From Rhizophagus clarus (taxonomy: Eukaryota; Glomeromycota; Glomeromycetes; Glomerales; Glomeraceae): DNA of 64,000 nucleotides. Positions 45,378 through 57,015 of the stretch are shown here, piece after piece. The notes below the pieces were generated by a model, which did not search any database, was not told where the DNA came from, and saw only the letters and a list, made by a program, of their open reading frames with translations. Location: contig BLAL01000059.1 in NCBI GenBank assembly GCA_015698045.1, positions 749,001 to 813,000 of the forward strand, in the 5' to 3' direction. How positions within the stretch are numbered: position 1 is the stretch's first letter; every line of letters begins with the position of its first letter. The translations under genes and the position numbers were made by a program.

Positions 45378-48300
45378 TAGGGGTGTGGGGGGGGACAACT
45401 TATTTTTTGTGTCACCATCAAAACTGTCACCCCTGAATTTATACCGATCATTTTTTTTTACTATATAAAAAAAATATCTCAAGCCTAAAACTTTTGACAC
45501 ACAACGTTTCTAAAAGCCGATGTTCGAGCATAAAGTAGCATACAAGAGAACTGTTTACTGCCAAAGTTTCATAGCATTTAGCGCGTTATTGGCTTTCTGG
45601 TTAGCTCAAATATGTTTAATAAAGGTTTCTATATAATTAATATTTTTTTTCTCAGTCGGAAAATTAATAATAAAATTTTTTTAATCGTAGTTAATTTTTT
45701 TACTTTATTTATATCAAACAATGACACAATTATCTATGAAAACAATTCTTTGTTAAGTGCTTTGTCAGTAAAAGGTGACCGATTTTTCAAGTTGGAAATA
45801 ATTATAGGTACCAACTTTTGTTTTTTTTTATACGGTGTTGAAGTCCCAAATGCCCAGATTAACCACAATAATTCTGATACTAAAAACATTTTAGCGAATG
45901 AATCTTCTACTTCTTCAAGCTGCGCCCATACCCGAAGTTGTTCCAAAGCATGAGCAGGATTAGTAGGTAAATTTGCTTTTTTCATGAGAGAGGGTTTTTT
46001 ATTTTCTGTTGTAGAATGACTTGAACGCATTGATTTCAAGTTTTCTCTTAAACTTGCGGTGCCTTTTTCTGGAATATAATTATTAACGTCCCTCCACGTT
46101 TTTTGACGACTTTTCATATAGATTGAGATACACCTTTCGTAAATAAATCCAAATTCTTCATTTTCCAATTCGATATTATTATTTGTTGAATATTTCAAAA
46201 TTGTAATAAAATTTTGATTTAAAGGTAAATTAGAAAGAAGACTATTTTTCACATAGCGCAAAATGTTTGGTCCCAATTCGTTATGTTTTTTGAACAATTC
46301 AATTACTAAAGATTCTAAATAATACATAAACCGTATGAATTCAGGCCCAGGTATAATGTTAGTGGTCCGTGTTTTAGTTTCCGCCACATATTCAACTTTT
46401 TCTGTGCAGAAAGCTCCAAGTAAAGTGTGCATAATTGGAAATTTCGGATGGGAATTCATTAAATGGTCTCTTTTAAGTAATTTGAAGAGTACCCAACCTA
46501 TAATATAAGAAAATTTTGAAGATTCTGCTTGATTCAGAGTAACAATGTCCTTAGGAGTTAAGGTAGGATCTGCACATTCTTCTATATCTCTATTTTCACG
46601 AACATTACTCTTAAATAGTTCCTCTATCACTTTGCGAACAAGAAAATAGGCAACTAATCTTTGTGTTGTTATGGCAGAATGATTTTGTAAAATAATTTTT
46701 TGAAATTCCAAAAACCAAATACCAGAACATAAATAATTATTCAGATTAATTTCCAAACGAGAAATCCATGCAGTTGTCCAGAGTTTTCCTTTGTTTTTAG
46801 GAATTGATTTTAAAATAATATTTTTAATATCATCTCTCCATTTTTCTAACAAAGAAAAAATTCCATTATTATAGAGGCACGAATTAAAAAACTGCTGGCG
46901 TTCTTTTTGAAAAAGTGAGACCTTTTGATTTAGCTGATGAACTTCTTCACTAAAAGATAATGTTGGAGTTTCAATTCTTCCCATAAATAGATCATCTAGA
47001 AGAAGAACTTCAAAAATTTTCCGTACAAAGGGGGACATGTTGGATAATTGTGTAGCATTACTTAATAATAAAGTAGAATGCATATTATTATTTTTCAACG
47101 TTTTTCTATAATCACTTGAAAACAAAAATTAATATTAAATATTTTTACACAAGTAAATATTAATTTACAAAAAAAACTACTTACTATCGAGTAAGACAAT
47201 CAAACTCCATTCCAGTATGGTTTGATTTCCCATAATTAACACTTTTGAGTTCAGAAGTCATTCTTGCAGTAACCCGAAACTTATTTAATGCATGTCCATA
47301 TCCTTTTAAGGTTTGTGTAGAAGAATCACCTCCAAGCTGTCGAATTGTTCCAAATAGTCCTTCTAACATATCTTGTGATACTCAGCGTGGTTCAATAACT
47401 GAATCTGGATATAGAATAAAAATCTCTTTTATCATTCCCAAAAAACCTTGGATAGATAAAAGTAAATCAAATTGGCATTGTAGTGAAATCCAATTTATTG
47501 TACTGTTTTTTTGACGATCTCTAATTACAAACCAATCATAAATTTTTTGTAAGGTTTGAAGACGAGAATCTGCAAGACCTTCTAATGGTTTTTTGCTATG
47601 AAATATTTGACGGTAAAGACTTGAATAATTTATAAATTCCTGAATAAAAAATTTGTTAGTATTTTTTTTTATTTTATTTTAATTCTTTTTATTATTCACT
47701 CACTCTTGTTCCTGTCGATATTTCTTTCAGCTCATCTATTAAATTCATTGCATTTTCAACATCCTTGGATAGGGTATGCTCAGCTAGGTCAACTCGCATC
47801 TTACTCCATGAAGTAAGCCAGACATGGCGCTTGGTAAGTCTTGTGATTTTTGCTGTTGAATTTCGAGCAGTATACTCATAAACACCTTGAATATGACGCC
47901 AGCTAACCTCTTTTCCATCTATCATAATCTCTCTAACATTTCGGCCTTGACCTTCTCCAGTATGGCTTTTTGAAAGATTATTTCGAAGTTTTTTGAAAAC
48001 ATGTGTAGGATCACTGATAAAAAACCATGGTATACCAGTAATTGGATTTATTGTTTTATAATTTGTCCAATGAATCTGAGTATCATAAAAAGGTCTAACG
48101 TATATATCTTGAGATACAATTGCTACTTTCCATCCTTCTTTATTAGACAAAATTGTGACATCAAATGTTTGTGCTTCAGAATTAATATTTGTAATAATAG
48201 CTGCATGCCATTTGTTATCTTTAGGACTTTTAAATTCACAGGAATCATTAATATTCCAATTTTGTTTGGTAGGCATTGGTTGTCTTAATGAATTGCGATC

Positions 48301-50912
48301 AACTTGAAGTTTATTAGAAATGGATGAATCCAGTAATTGTACTGTAAACTTACTACAATCAAGACTTTTTGCTATAATTTTTGCACGCTCATAATTATTA
48401 TTTCCAGTATCAACTTCAACAATATTCTCTAAGGACCATGACGAAGCCCACCAGTCAAAACTTTTAATATGATTCCTATTTTCTCCAGCACCATCACAGA
48501 CAGATCCATAAGTATGAATGCCAATACATTCAAGATTAGCCGCAAGTTGAAAAAGTATTTTGTTAATTTCATATGCGGTAAGAGTATTAATCCCATAATA
48601 TGCTACAGGATATGCAAAGTTACAAGTAGCTGAATGCCAAATGATTTGATGCACCTGTGTTGCTAAACCTTGATTATTATCTTTTGGATTAGGTAAGTTG
48701 CTTGTATTCTCCCCTTGCAATTCCTTTTCACATTGCATTAAAAATGATTGTAATTCTTCTTTTTCATTTTCAAAATCCAAATATCCAACATAACGATTAT
48801 CCCGTTGACTCCAAAGTAAACCTATTAATATTAAATAAGTAAGTATCTGTATGGATTTTTTTTTGAACAAATATCTTATAAACAAAATTAACCTTTTTGT
48901 ATTTTAAAGGAATCATGAGAAAAAAATCCAATTCGACCATGATTACCAATATTTTCTACAGCCATCTTTTCTAGTATATGGTACACAGTTTTATTTTGCC
49001 ATCCTGAGTGTTGTTGGCTTTCATTTATATAGTTTTTTATTGTAGATATTGAAGGCAATCGCATAATACCTTTCATTGCATCATAAGCAGCATGGCCTGC
49101 CCGACTATATACAGAAATAGCCCATCGTATAAACCTGGAAAAATTAAAATAAATTATTATATAATTTTTTATTTAATTATTTTTCTTTTATACTTACATT
49201 GGATGGTATCTGACTCCATTTGCTTTTCCACTTTGAATTTTAATTAATTCTCGAAACATTGGATTAAAGGAAGAAAGGTCAATTTTTTTTTTTTATAACA
49301 TCACAAGCTACTTCTTTAGCTATTTGACCCAACTCGTCTGATACTTTCTCCTCTTCTTCTTCCACCTTTCGTTGAAGTTGAACTTGTAAAGTGTGTATGA
49401 TTTGTTCCTGGTTTGCAATTTTCTTTAAAAGATTATACTCGTATTAGTTCTTATTCTTGAATTTGTATCTTTATCATAAGTAATTACCTTTCTTTGAAGT
49501 TGAATCTTTTTAGCTAAAACTTCTTGAGAAGCATGAGCAACTTTAGTAGGTAAAGTACTCATAGAATTTCGATTTCTGATTTTTATTAATGTATTCTTTA
49601 ATTTTTGACAGTTTTTACATATATTTGTATTAATTACTAACAATAAACAGTCTATTCTTCTATATGCTTCATCAGGTTGACTCTTGTTTTCTAGGATTGC
49701 GAAAGGTTCGTGAATATTGTTAGGATTTTTTTGATTTCTTACGAGATGAATACCTCGGAGTTGAACCACATTTTCAAAACCTAAAATAATAATTTTTTTA
49801 AAAAATTAAAGATTAATTAAAATCAATATCACTCCTCTTGTCAAATACCTTCTATCACATTAAAAAAATTACAATACCTTCAGTCATTTGTCCAGTACAT
49901 ATCTTTGCTTTTAATACGTAATTAATTATCTTTTCTATTTCTGAAAGAGTCCTTTCAATTGCGATTTTAGTTGCTACTCCATCAATTTCTTTGATATTTT
50001 TTTCTAAGACGTATAATTCATAAGAAATTAAATTTCCCTGCCATTTAAAAATTAAATTTTTCACTATCCTTTGTCCTTTTCCAAAAAATATGATACCTAT
50101 TCCATTAATAATTCCTTTTAATCCTACGCTAAAAAACTCTTGTTTTGAATTTATATTTTTTTTGATTAACGATGTAACTTCTATTATAGTTGCTGAGTTG
50201 TAATTTTTCCAATATGGAATTGGTTTAGTTCTTAATATTGAAGATAAATTAAAACCAGAAGTATTTGGTTCAAAGAAAATTGTAGCTAATGCTGATCGTT
50301 CACCACCAAATATCTTTTTAATTTTAAGAAACTTGATCCAAGAAGCAAAAGAATTAAACTTTTCACCGGTTGTTTTGTCAAAAACATAAAAAATTTTATC
50401 CTGTTTGTCATAAACTAAAAGCCCCTCTATATACAGTGTTTTTTTACAAAAAAAATAAACTGGCTTGCCATTAAATTCTGGCCTAAGACGGTATAACTCT
50501 TGAAGGGCTTCGGGCTGCTTGATTTTTTTTAACGTTTGAGAGTTTGTATAATCACTTAACACTCGTTTCTAAATTTTAAGGAGACCTCAAGTTAACTTTT
50601 ATTAGTAAAAATGGCATTAAATTTACTTTACTTACCATATTTGCTGTAATAAAAATAGCTGATGGTAATTTTTTTTTCTCCGAAGAGTTCAAATAAATTT
50701 TTAACAATTTACGCGTAATAATAAGGATCTAATCGGCATCATATTTTAGGAGATGGCACATTTAATCAGTAATTTTTTTTAATTGCAGGGGAATTTTGTT
50801 CGCCGATCATTATATTTTATTAGTAACACATATGAATTTTATATTTGTGACAGTTTTGTTAATCAGAAATCATATTGTGTAACCATAAAGTTGGCCCCCC
50901 CCACACCCCTCG
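45378..50912. mobile_element. P-element-superfamily DNA transposon, 5.5 kb
   Basis: An exact 8-bp target duplication CTATAACC flanks it at 45370-45377 and 50913-50920. The ends are inverted: left TAGGGGTGTGGGGGGGGACA ACTT; right, reverse-complemented, CGAGGGGTGTGGGGGGGGCC AACTTT. The shared core is AGGGGTGTGGGGGGGG.CAACTT. The element carries one long minus-strand gene with P-type transposase signatures. P elements are known to give 8-bp duplications. The empty site next door confirms both ends. It is probably non-autonomous now because the gene carries a frameshift and a stop. Confidence 0.85.
45734..50727 (-). pseudogene. P-element-like transposase gene, two disabling lesions
   Basis: Exons: 50568-49878, 49780-49488, 49422-49198, 49134-48893, 48821-47704, 47639-47185 and 47114-45734, all GT-AG with matching phases (about 1,470 codons). 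A further 5' exon ending 50640 (…AIFITANM) is likely; the start codon is unresolved. Exon 3 encodes a Gln/Lys/Glu coiled coil, as in P proteins. Core signatures: FFSHDSFKIQKGLLWSQRDN then RYVGYLDF (first Asp), IHTYGSVCDGAGENRNHIKS (second Asp), WFFISDPTHVFKKLRNNLSK, and SQDMLEGLFGTIRQLGGDSS TQTLKGY. A ~50-residue insertion (CEFKSPKDNKWHAAIITNIN...) looks Tudor/SH3-like. The last 460-codon exon matches no known domain. Lesions: one extra A in a 12-A run near 49296 shifts the frame, and TGA at 47384-47382 replaces a codon in EPR*VSQD. No THAP zinc finger was seen. Confidence 0.8.
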
Positions 50913-51264
50913 CTATAACCGGAACTCGTCTGATCTCACGAGGTTTTCTTATTATAGATAGTAATTTCATTTAATTGGTTGGTGTGACATTCCACTGCCG
51001 TTAAACGTTTTATTTGTATTTATCCACCAGTAAAAATAAAAATAAAAAACACGTTTTATTTGTCTCCTCAAATTACTTTTTTTCGCAATGAACTTTCTGA
51101 AATTGCTTATATACAGAATGTATATATATAGTATGAAGTTCCAAGCGATATCGCAGTTTCTGAGAGAACATAAAAAGACATTGTTCTCTCCTTTTTATTC
51201 CTTTACATTGGTCAGAGGATATTCGTTTTATTCACCAATTATACTGTACCCAGTAGTTAACTAA

Positions 51265-52129
51265 ATGTGCGAGCCGTGTTCCGATGTCTGCGTAAACGAC
51301 TCTAAAAAACTTTGGAAAAATGGGATTATTCCATATGAATTCGACTATAAAGTGTCCGAGGATCTTATTCGTTATGTGAAAAGTGCAATGAAAGAAATAG
51401 CTAAAATTGGCTCAATAAAATTTGTTAAGAGAACAAATCAACTCGATTACATAAAAATCGTCAACGGAGGTGCCTACTGGTCCTATGTTGGTAAACAAGG
51501 AGGAGAACAGGTAATTACTATATTCATCTGTAATACAAATTCGTCATCTCTCGCTCTTACTTCATTTCGCATTCATAAAGGAGTTATCGGTTACCGAAGG
51601 TTGGCCACATCCCATAGGTAGTTCTATACACGAATTGTTACATGCGTGCGGAATGTATCATGAGCATTCTCGTCCTGACCGAGATAAATATTTAATCGTT
51701 CAAAATGGCAATGACAATTACAAAAAACATAATTCATCTAACGTTACGTGCTTTGGTAATTATGATTTTGAGTCAATAATGCATTATCCCTTACATTCAC
51801 GCATGAATTTGAAGCCGGGAATAAAAAAAAAATTTGAAATCGGTTTGTATTCAACGACTCTTTTCATACAGTCAACTTCACCTAATAAAAATATCTTTCC
51901 GCTCATAGGCCAACGTGTAAAGTTAAGTAAAGGTGATATAAAAGCAATCAATATGCTTTACCCATGTCTTTCTACAGAAAGTGAGGATAATTGCTTCAAA
52001 CGAGAGAATAGACGGCAGTATGCTTCGAAAACGAAATCGAGATTAATCCAGAGGAGGAAATATTACCGTGTGCGTGTGATGATGCGAAAAAGAAACAAAA
52101 ATAAAAAAAAGAAGAATGATTTTGAATAG
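51265..52129 (+). CDS. Astacin-family (M12A) zinc metalloprotease
   Basis: Two exons, 51265-51510 and 51581-52129 (70-nt intron), 264 aa. The spliced product begins MCEPCSDVCVNDSKKLWKNG IIPYEFD, the start of a mature astacin domain. Then SYVGKQGGEQ joins ELSVTEGWPHPIGSSIHELL HACGMYHEHSRPDRD, the complete HExxHxxGxxHE zinc site with the SRPDRD continuation. FESIMHYP (Met-turn tyrosine region, SIMHY) and IGQRVKLSKGDIKAINMLYP C complete the domain. Catalytic and zinc residues are all present. No signal peptide or propeptide is visible at this ATG; an upstream exon may be missing. The last 45 residues are strongly basic (RRQYASKTKSRLIQRRKYYR), unusual for a secreted protease. Substrate unknown. 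Confidence 0.82.
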
Positions 52130-53787
52130 AAGGGTAATCATCTATATTCCGATTTCTGAAAGGTTCGTAATTTTTATATTATATTAACTTATTCAATTCA
52201 TTTAAATTGCCATTTATTCTATTAATTTTTTGTTGTATATGGGTCATATGTTATGTATTGTTATTGTATTAATATAGAGAGGGATATGGTTATTGTATTA
52301 TTGTATTTACTAAGTGTCGTCATAGTAATTAATGTTAAATTAGGTAATTATCCGTTATAAATATTTATTGTAATTCTAGGAATAGAAATCATGATAAAAG
52401 AAATTATTTTGTTAATTATTATGCCAAATAAATAGTATAACACTAGAAGATATGCTTTAAAAATCATTGGTCACATAGACAAACATTTGAGTAATAAAGT
52501 TAATGCATGTACTATATACTGATCACAAGTGTAAATAATTAATATTCCAATTTCACTTAAGAACGGAATATGATTTACTGCTTATTTATTGTTAAGGTTT
52601 GGGACCTGTATTTGATCGTTAGATTTAACATTGTATCAATAAAAATACACAAATAACTAACGTGTGAAGTAGTATGTATATGATGAGGGCTTCAAGTAAA
52701 AAAGTGACATGACGAATTCAGTAGATGTATATTTTTTTCGTCTCCATTTACTACACATGACAATAACAACACGTAGTTGATCGTAAAAAATATACAGCGG
52801 AAATAATATTATAATTTGATGCAAATACCGAAATCTAAACTTTATTACATATACCAAATAAACCACATATAATGAGTACATTCTGTGAATTATGTCATGA
52901 AAATATAGTCATGTGCTCTTTGAGGTCCCGCCTGATGCGAAGTATCATTCCGATAAATAATATGCATTTGGTATCTAGGATGTTTCAATAGTACTTTGTC
53001 ATACTAGTGCCAACTCATGTTGTACCAAATAAGTTTTTACTTTTTGGTCCGAAGTCCCCCTTTCGCTCAAGATATATCAACAGAAATAGTCTCGACTAAA
53101 GTAAGAAAAATAGATTCTATTTTACTCCTTTAATCTAGTGATCAAAGCACCATCACATTGTGTGATAATAAATTGTAACTAATTTGAGAACGCAAATAAT
53201 ATCATAAAGGTATATCAATGGGAACAAAAATAATACAATTGTCGTTTATAAGATATCCGAATATTTATAAAGGAAATTGGGACGTCTAAAGGATCATATA
53301 GAGAACATATAGGTATAATTTGATGAAGCTGTGAAAGGTTATTTCTTTGAAGGCTAAAGCTCTAGTCAATGCATACGAGCTCACCCCCTTCATATTCTAG
53401 TTTTTCTACACATGGCCAACGAATTTCCTCTTAAGATCAGCTCTGACTAGTTTGAAAAAAATAGATATATAATTCGAATACTTGCTACGATCATAGCGGT
53501 TATGTTATATTTTTTTATCGTAATAAAGAGAGTGGTTACAGGGAGAAATTATCAACTGTTATTTTGAAGAAAAGAATTTCCTTTTCGGACTAGTAATATA
53601 TACACATAAGAAACATGTTCGCATTTTTAATTTTTCTTCATGAACCTTTTTATTTCATACCTTGTCTTATAATAGATGACCGTAGATGATATATTGGTCC
53701 ACCAAGATTATTCCAATGTGGTTGTGCAATAAATGGAAGAAATCGTAATACAATGGACTGTTGCATTATACTTATTCCAAGTGAGAA
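52130..53787. other. Intergenic, no gene recognised
   Basis: Mixed AT-rich DNA with no repeats of note and no ORF with domain features. A minus ORF at 52657-52881 was not accepted. Confidence 0.4.
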
Positions 53788-53819
53788 CACTCACATCAGT
53801 GTGTAAAATCTGAGCCGAA

Positions 53820-54000
53820 AGTTATGTGCACACTGTGCACATTTTTATGACGTAGTATGTGCACAAAAATTTTTCATGTGCACAAAATTTTTTTAAAAAT
53901 AACATGTGCACGATATGTGCACTATTAAACACTTGGAAAGATGCGCACAAAATGTGCTTGAATAAAATTTAATGTGCGCTAAATGTGCACTTTAGAAAAA
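53820..54000. repeat. Left subterminal TGTGCACA palindrome cluster
   Basis: About ten copies of TGTGCAC(A) or close variants within 180 bp (e.g. ATGTGCACACTGTGCACATT, CATGTGCACGATATGTGCAC). The right end (56825-57000) has degenerate counterparts such as TGTGTACAAAATATGCGCAA. These are the short palindromic subterminal motifs expected for hAT transposase binding. Confidence 0.65.
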
Positions 54001-54037
54001 TTTGTTTATTATAAAAAAATTTCATTATTTCACAATA

Positions 54038-56420
54038 TTATTGATTATTGAACCTAGGAACCCCATTCCAATAGACATATGCTTTTTCATAATCATAATT
54101 ACTAAAATCTTTAGGACCATTTAATGAAAAGTGCAAATGAAGATTTAATGTCTGAATTGACATCTTGTTACGTAATTTAGTTTTGATTAAATTTTGATGT
54201 GAGAATACACGTTCAACAACACCATTTGAAACTGGAACCACTAAAACTAATTCAACAAGTTTTGTTAAATTGGGGAATTGATCACGAAAACTAATATTAT
54301 TATTAAAAATATGATACCACGCCTCAATAAACCAAAAATTTTTGTAATCATAAATAATATTGCGTACCATTCTCCATTCTCTAATTAGAGTATTTCCATC
54401 TAATACAGGTTCGCACATAATTTTGCTGCCATTTTTTTTAGCTTTACCATAGAATTCTGCTAAAGATTTGATTTCACTCTCTCCATAAGTATCTAATCCA
54501 TCATGGTTATTAGGAGCTTCATTTGGATCTAAAATCTTTATTGAATAATATAAGGTAGAATCTGGAAATCTATTTCTTAGACTTTTAATAGTTGCTTGTG
54601 CAAATTGTTTAATAGTAACTATAATATAAAAAATAAATTATAAATAATTACATTTCATTATTAAAAATTAATTTTAAATTTATTTTGATAGAGTAATTTG
54701 ATAGCATTAAATTATCCAGAATGATTCAATTTTATTGTTCATTTTTAAAAAAAATAACTTTTTTAATTATTGAAATAAAAATTAAATTTAACTTACTTGG
54801 TAAATTTTCACCAGTTAAACTATATTCATTCATATAATTAGCTAAATGAATACCATAATGCGGAGCAGAATTTTCACTTCCAATAAAATCTGATGTTATA
54901 GTTTCAATTGCCATTGATAATTGTTTACAAGTTTCAGTTAATGATACATAATCTGATTGGAAGACTAAAATCATAGATTTCATAGTTGCTAAAATATCAG
55001 CTAAAAATTTTGTAATGTAAAATTCTGTTGTAAGCGCTTGATGTAAAAAGTTGGCCATTGAATTTGTTTCTTTTTGTTGAATTAATGCCAAATGGATATC
55101 ATCAAGAATTTGATGAAAATTGTGAATCACTATTGCCTAAGAAAGCCATCTTGTATTAACAATATTTAAAATTGCTAAATCAGGATTTTCACTATCCTCT
55201 TGTATTGATTTTAATTCATACATATATTTATAAAAATTTGAAAAAAAAGTATAAATTAATTTAACAATTTCTTTATAATTGTTAAAATAAGGAATTTCTT
55301 TTGCAGCATCTTTAGCTACCAAATGTAACCGATATGCAATATAATGATTAGAGGACAAATAGGGATTTCATTTTTTTAATAAAGTTGCCAATCCACTTCT
55401 GATTCCTAGAATAATATTTTTAATATGAATTAATAATCTATAATAATAGTTAATATAGTATTAATTATTAAACAAACCTGTCATGTTTAATGCTCTATCA
55501 CTTCTAAAATAGTATAATTTATTTGCTGACAATCCTTTTTGAAGAATAAAGAAATCAACTGCCTTAAGTAAAGACTCTGCAGAAGCATCAGATATTATTG
55601 TCATCCCCAAATAACATAAGCTTATAAGGTTATTAACCATATATTTTGAAACTAAGACTAATGTTTTTTTTACCTGTTGATATTGTATTGCTTTCATCAA
55701 CTAATAAACTCCAATAAGATGATAATCGTATTTCATTAACTACTACTTCTTCTATTGGATATGCTAAAGATACTAATAATTCATATCCACTAACTTTATT
55801 TATATATATTGCATAATTAGATCTAGATGTTTGTGGAATAGGATGATTATCTTGTGATAAAGATGGTGGACGAAGTATTTGTAAAGGAATATTACTAATT
55901 ATATTACTAGGATTTTCTTTTTGATATTCAATTAAGTTAATCAAATTAGAATATACATTAATAGCAATATTTTGTGAAGATAAAAAATAAATATTACGTA
56001 TCTGAGTAATTACACTCTTCATGCCCTTTCCTAACATCTGGTTTACATTTTCTTTAATACCAGTTTAGCTTGGATCAAGAATTTGCAAAGAATTTTTATG
56101 TCTAATTGAATTTTCATGCCTTTTAACAAATTTTAATTTCATTGTATTACAACCTGTTGTTACCCATATTGAATTATGAATATTCGCTTTCTTGCAAATG
56201 GTACAAAACATAAAACTCTTATTATTGATATTTTAATATTCTAACCAAGGTCTTTCTATTGTTCAGACTTGTTTAAAAGTTAAATTTTCTTTTTTTAAAC
56301 GTTTTGAATCTTGGGATTTTTTTTCTTTGGTAAAATATAATTTTTTATTATTATTATGATTACAAGAACTACGTTTATAAGCAGGTAAATTTATATTTGA
56401 TGGAATGTTTAGAAGAGTTT
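54038..56420 (-). pseudogene. hAT transposase (DUF4371/ZMYM-type), several stops and frameshifts
   Basis: Order of segments from the 5' end: a lysine-rich start near 56400 with a TTF/BED-like finger (MFCTICKKANIHNS, about 56180-56215) and KRHENSIRHKN. Then NYAIYINKVSGYELLVSLAY and LLVDESNTIS (catalytic Asp, about 55685-55720), a frameshift, IISDASAESLLKAVDFFILQ KGLSANKL, FRSDRALNMTG (second Asp region), a stop in LLKK*NPYLSSNHYIAYRLH, NTRWLS followed by a stop (about 55137), HNFHQILDDIHLALI, FPDSTLYYSIKILDP, and LTKLVELVLVVPVSNGVVER VFSHQNLIK in the C-terminal dimerisation region. The stop at 54038 is probably the original end. It cannot make transposase. Confidence 0.75.
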
Positions 56421-57015
56421 CAGCTGAGTCATCAATAAGTACAAAATAATCTGTAATATTTTATAATATTTTAAAAGCTACTGATAGTAACTATATTAGA
56501 ACATAAAAATATTCAAAAAAAAAATGCAATAATCTCGATCTAGAGGTATTTGATAAATCTCTGCCATAAACTATACAAGTGATTTAAAATATTTTTTTCC
56601 CCAATATTAATGAAATTTACCATGATTTGATAATTACTACTTATAAAAACTTTTTCTAATCTTGCTACTCTAGCAAAAAAATTAATTTGATATATTTATG
56701 TATCATTTTTTTTTAACTTAAATATGATTATAGAAATTAAAAATATTTTCGTTCAATTATAATTTAACAAGAAAATTAAAAAAAAATAAAAAAACTGAAA
56801 AGAAGATTGGTAAAAATATGCTAAACTTGTACACTACATTTTATCATGTGTACAAAATATGCGCAATTTTGTACTACTGTGTACAAGATGTGTAAAATTA
56901 AAAATTTTAGTGTGCAAAATATGCATATTTTTAGTAACGTAATATGTGTATAAAAAAATTTCAATGTGTACATATGCATATTGTGCATATAGATTTTACA
57001 CACTGTGTCTGACTG

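Larger units (their letters stand above)
45161..51006. repeat. 146-bp tandem duplication whose second copy is split by the P-like element
   Basis: Copy 1 (45161-45306) begins CAAACTATATAGTCGCTCCG and contains AATGTCTATAACCGGAACTC. Copy 2 starts at 45307, is interrupted after CTATAACC at 45377, and resumes at 50913 with CTATAACCGGAACTCGTCTG to about 51006. Copy 1 is therefore an uninterrupted paralogue of the insertion site (CTATAACC at 45224-45231). Confidence 0.85.
53788..57015. mobile_element. Degraded hAT transposon with TGTGCACA subterminal repeats
   Basis: The ends are inverted: left CACTCACATCAGTGTGTAAA ATCT (53788 on); right, reverse-complemented, CAGTCAGACACAGTGTGTAA AATCT (57015 back). 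The shared core is CAGTGTGTAAAATCT. Both ends then carry TGTGCACA-like words. A matching 8-bp target duplication was not found, so it is old or the ends are misplaced by some bases. The interior is one hAT transposase gene on the minus strand, with stops and frameshifts. Confidence 0.65.

Noticed and set aside
37967-47384. Idea that TGA is read as tryptophan here
   Set aside because: Host genes in the same window end in TGA (F-box gene at 21176-21178, LDB17-like at 4001-4003) and use TGG for Trp, so the transposase TGAs are taken as nonsense changes.
45612-49076. Plus-strand ORFs at 45612-45953, 47245-47514 and 48001-48288
   Set aside because: They lie antisense to exons of the P-like transposase whose frame, motifs and splice phases are far better supported.
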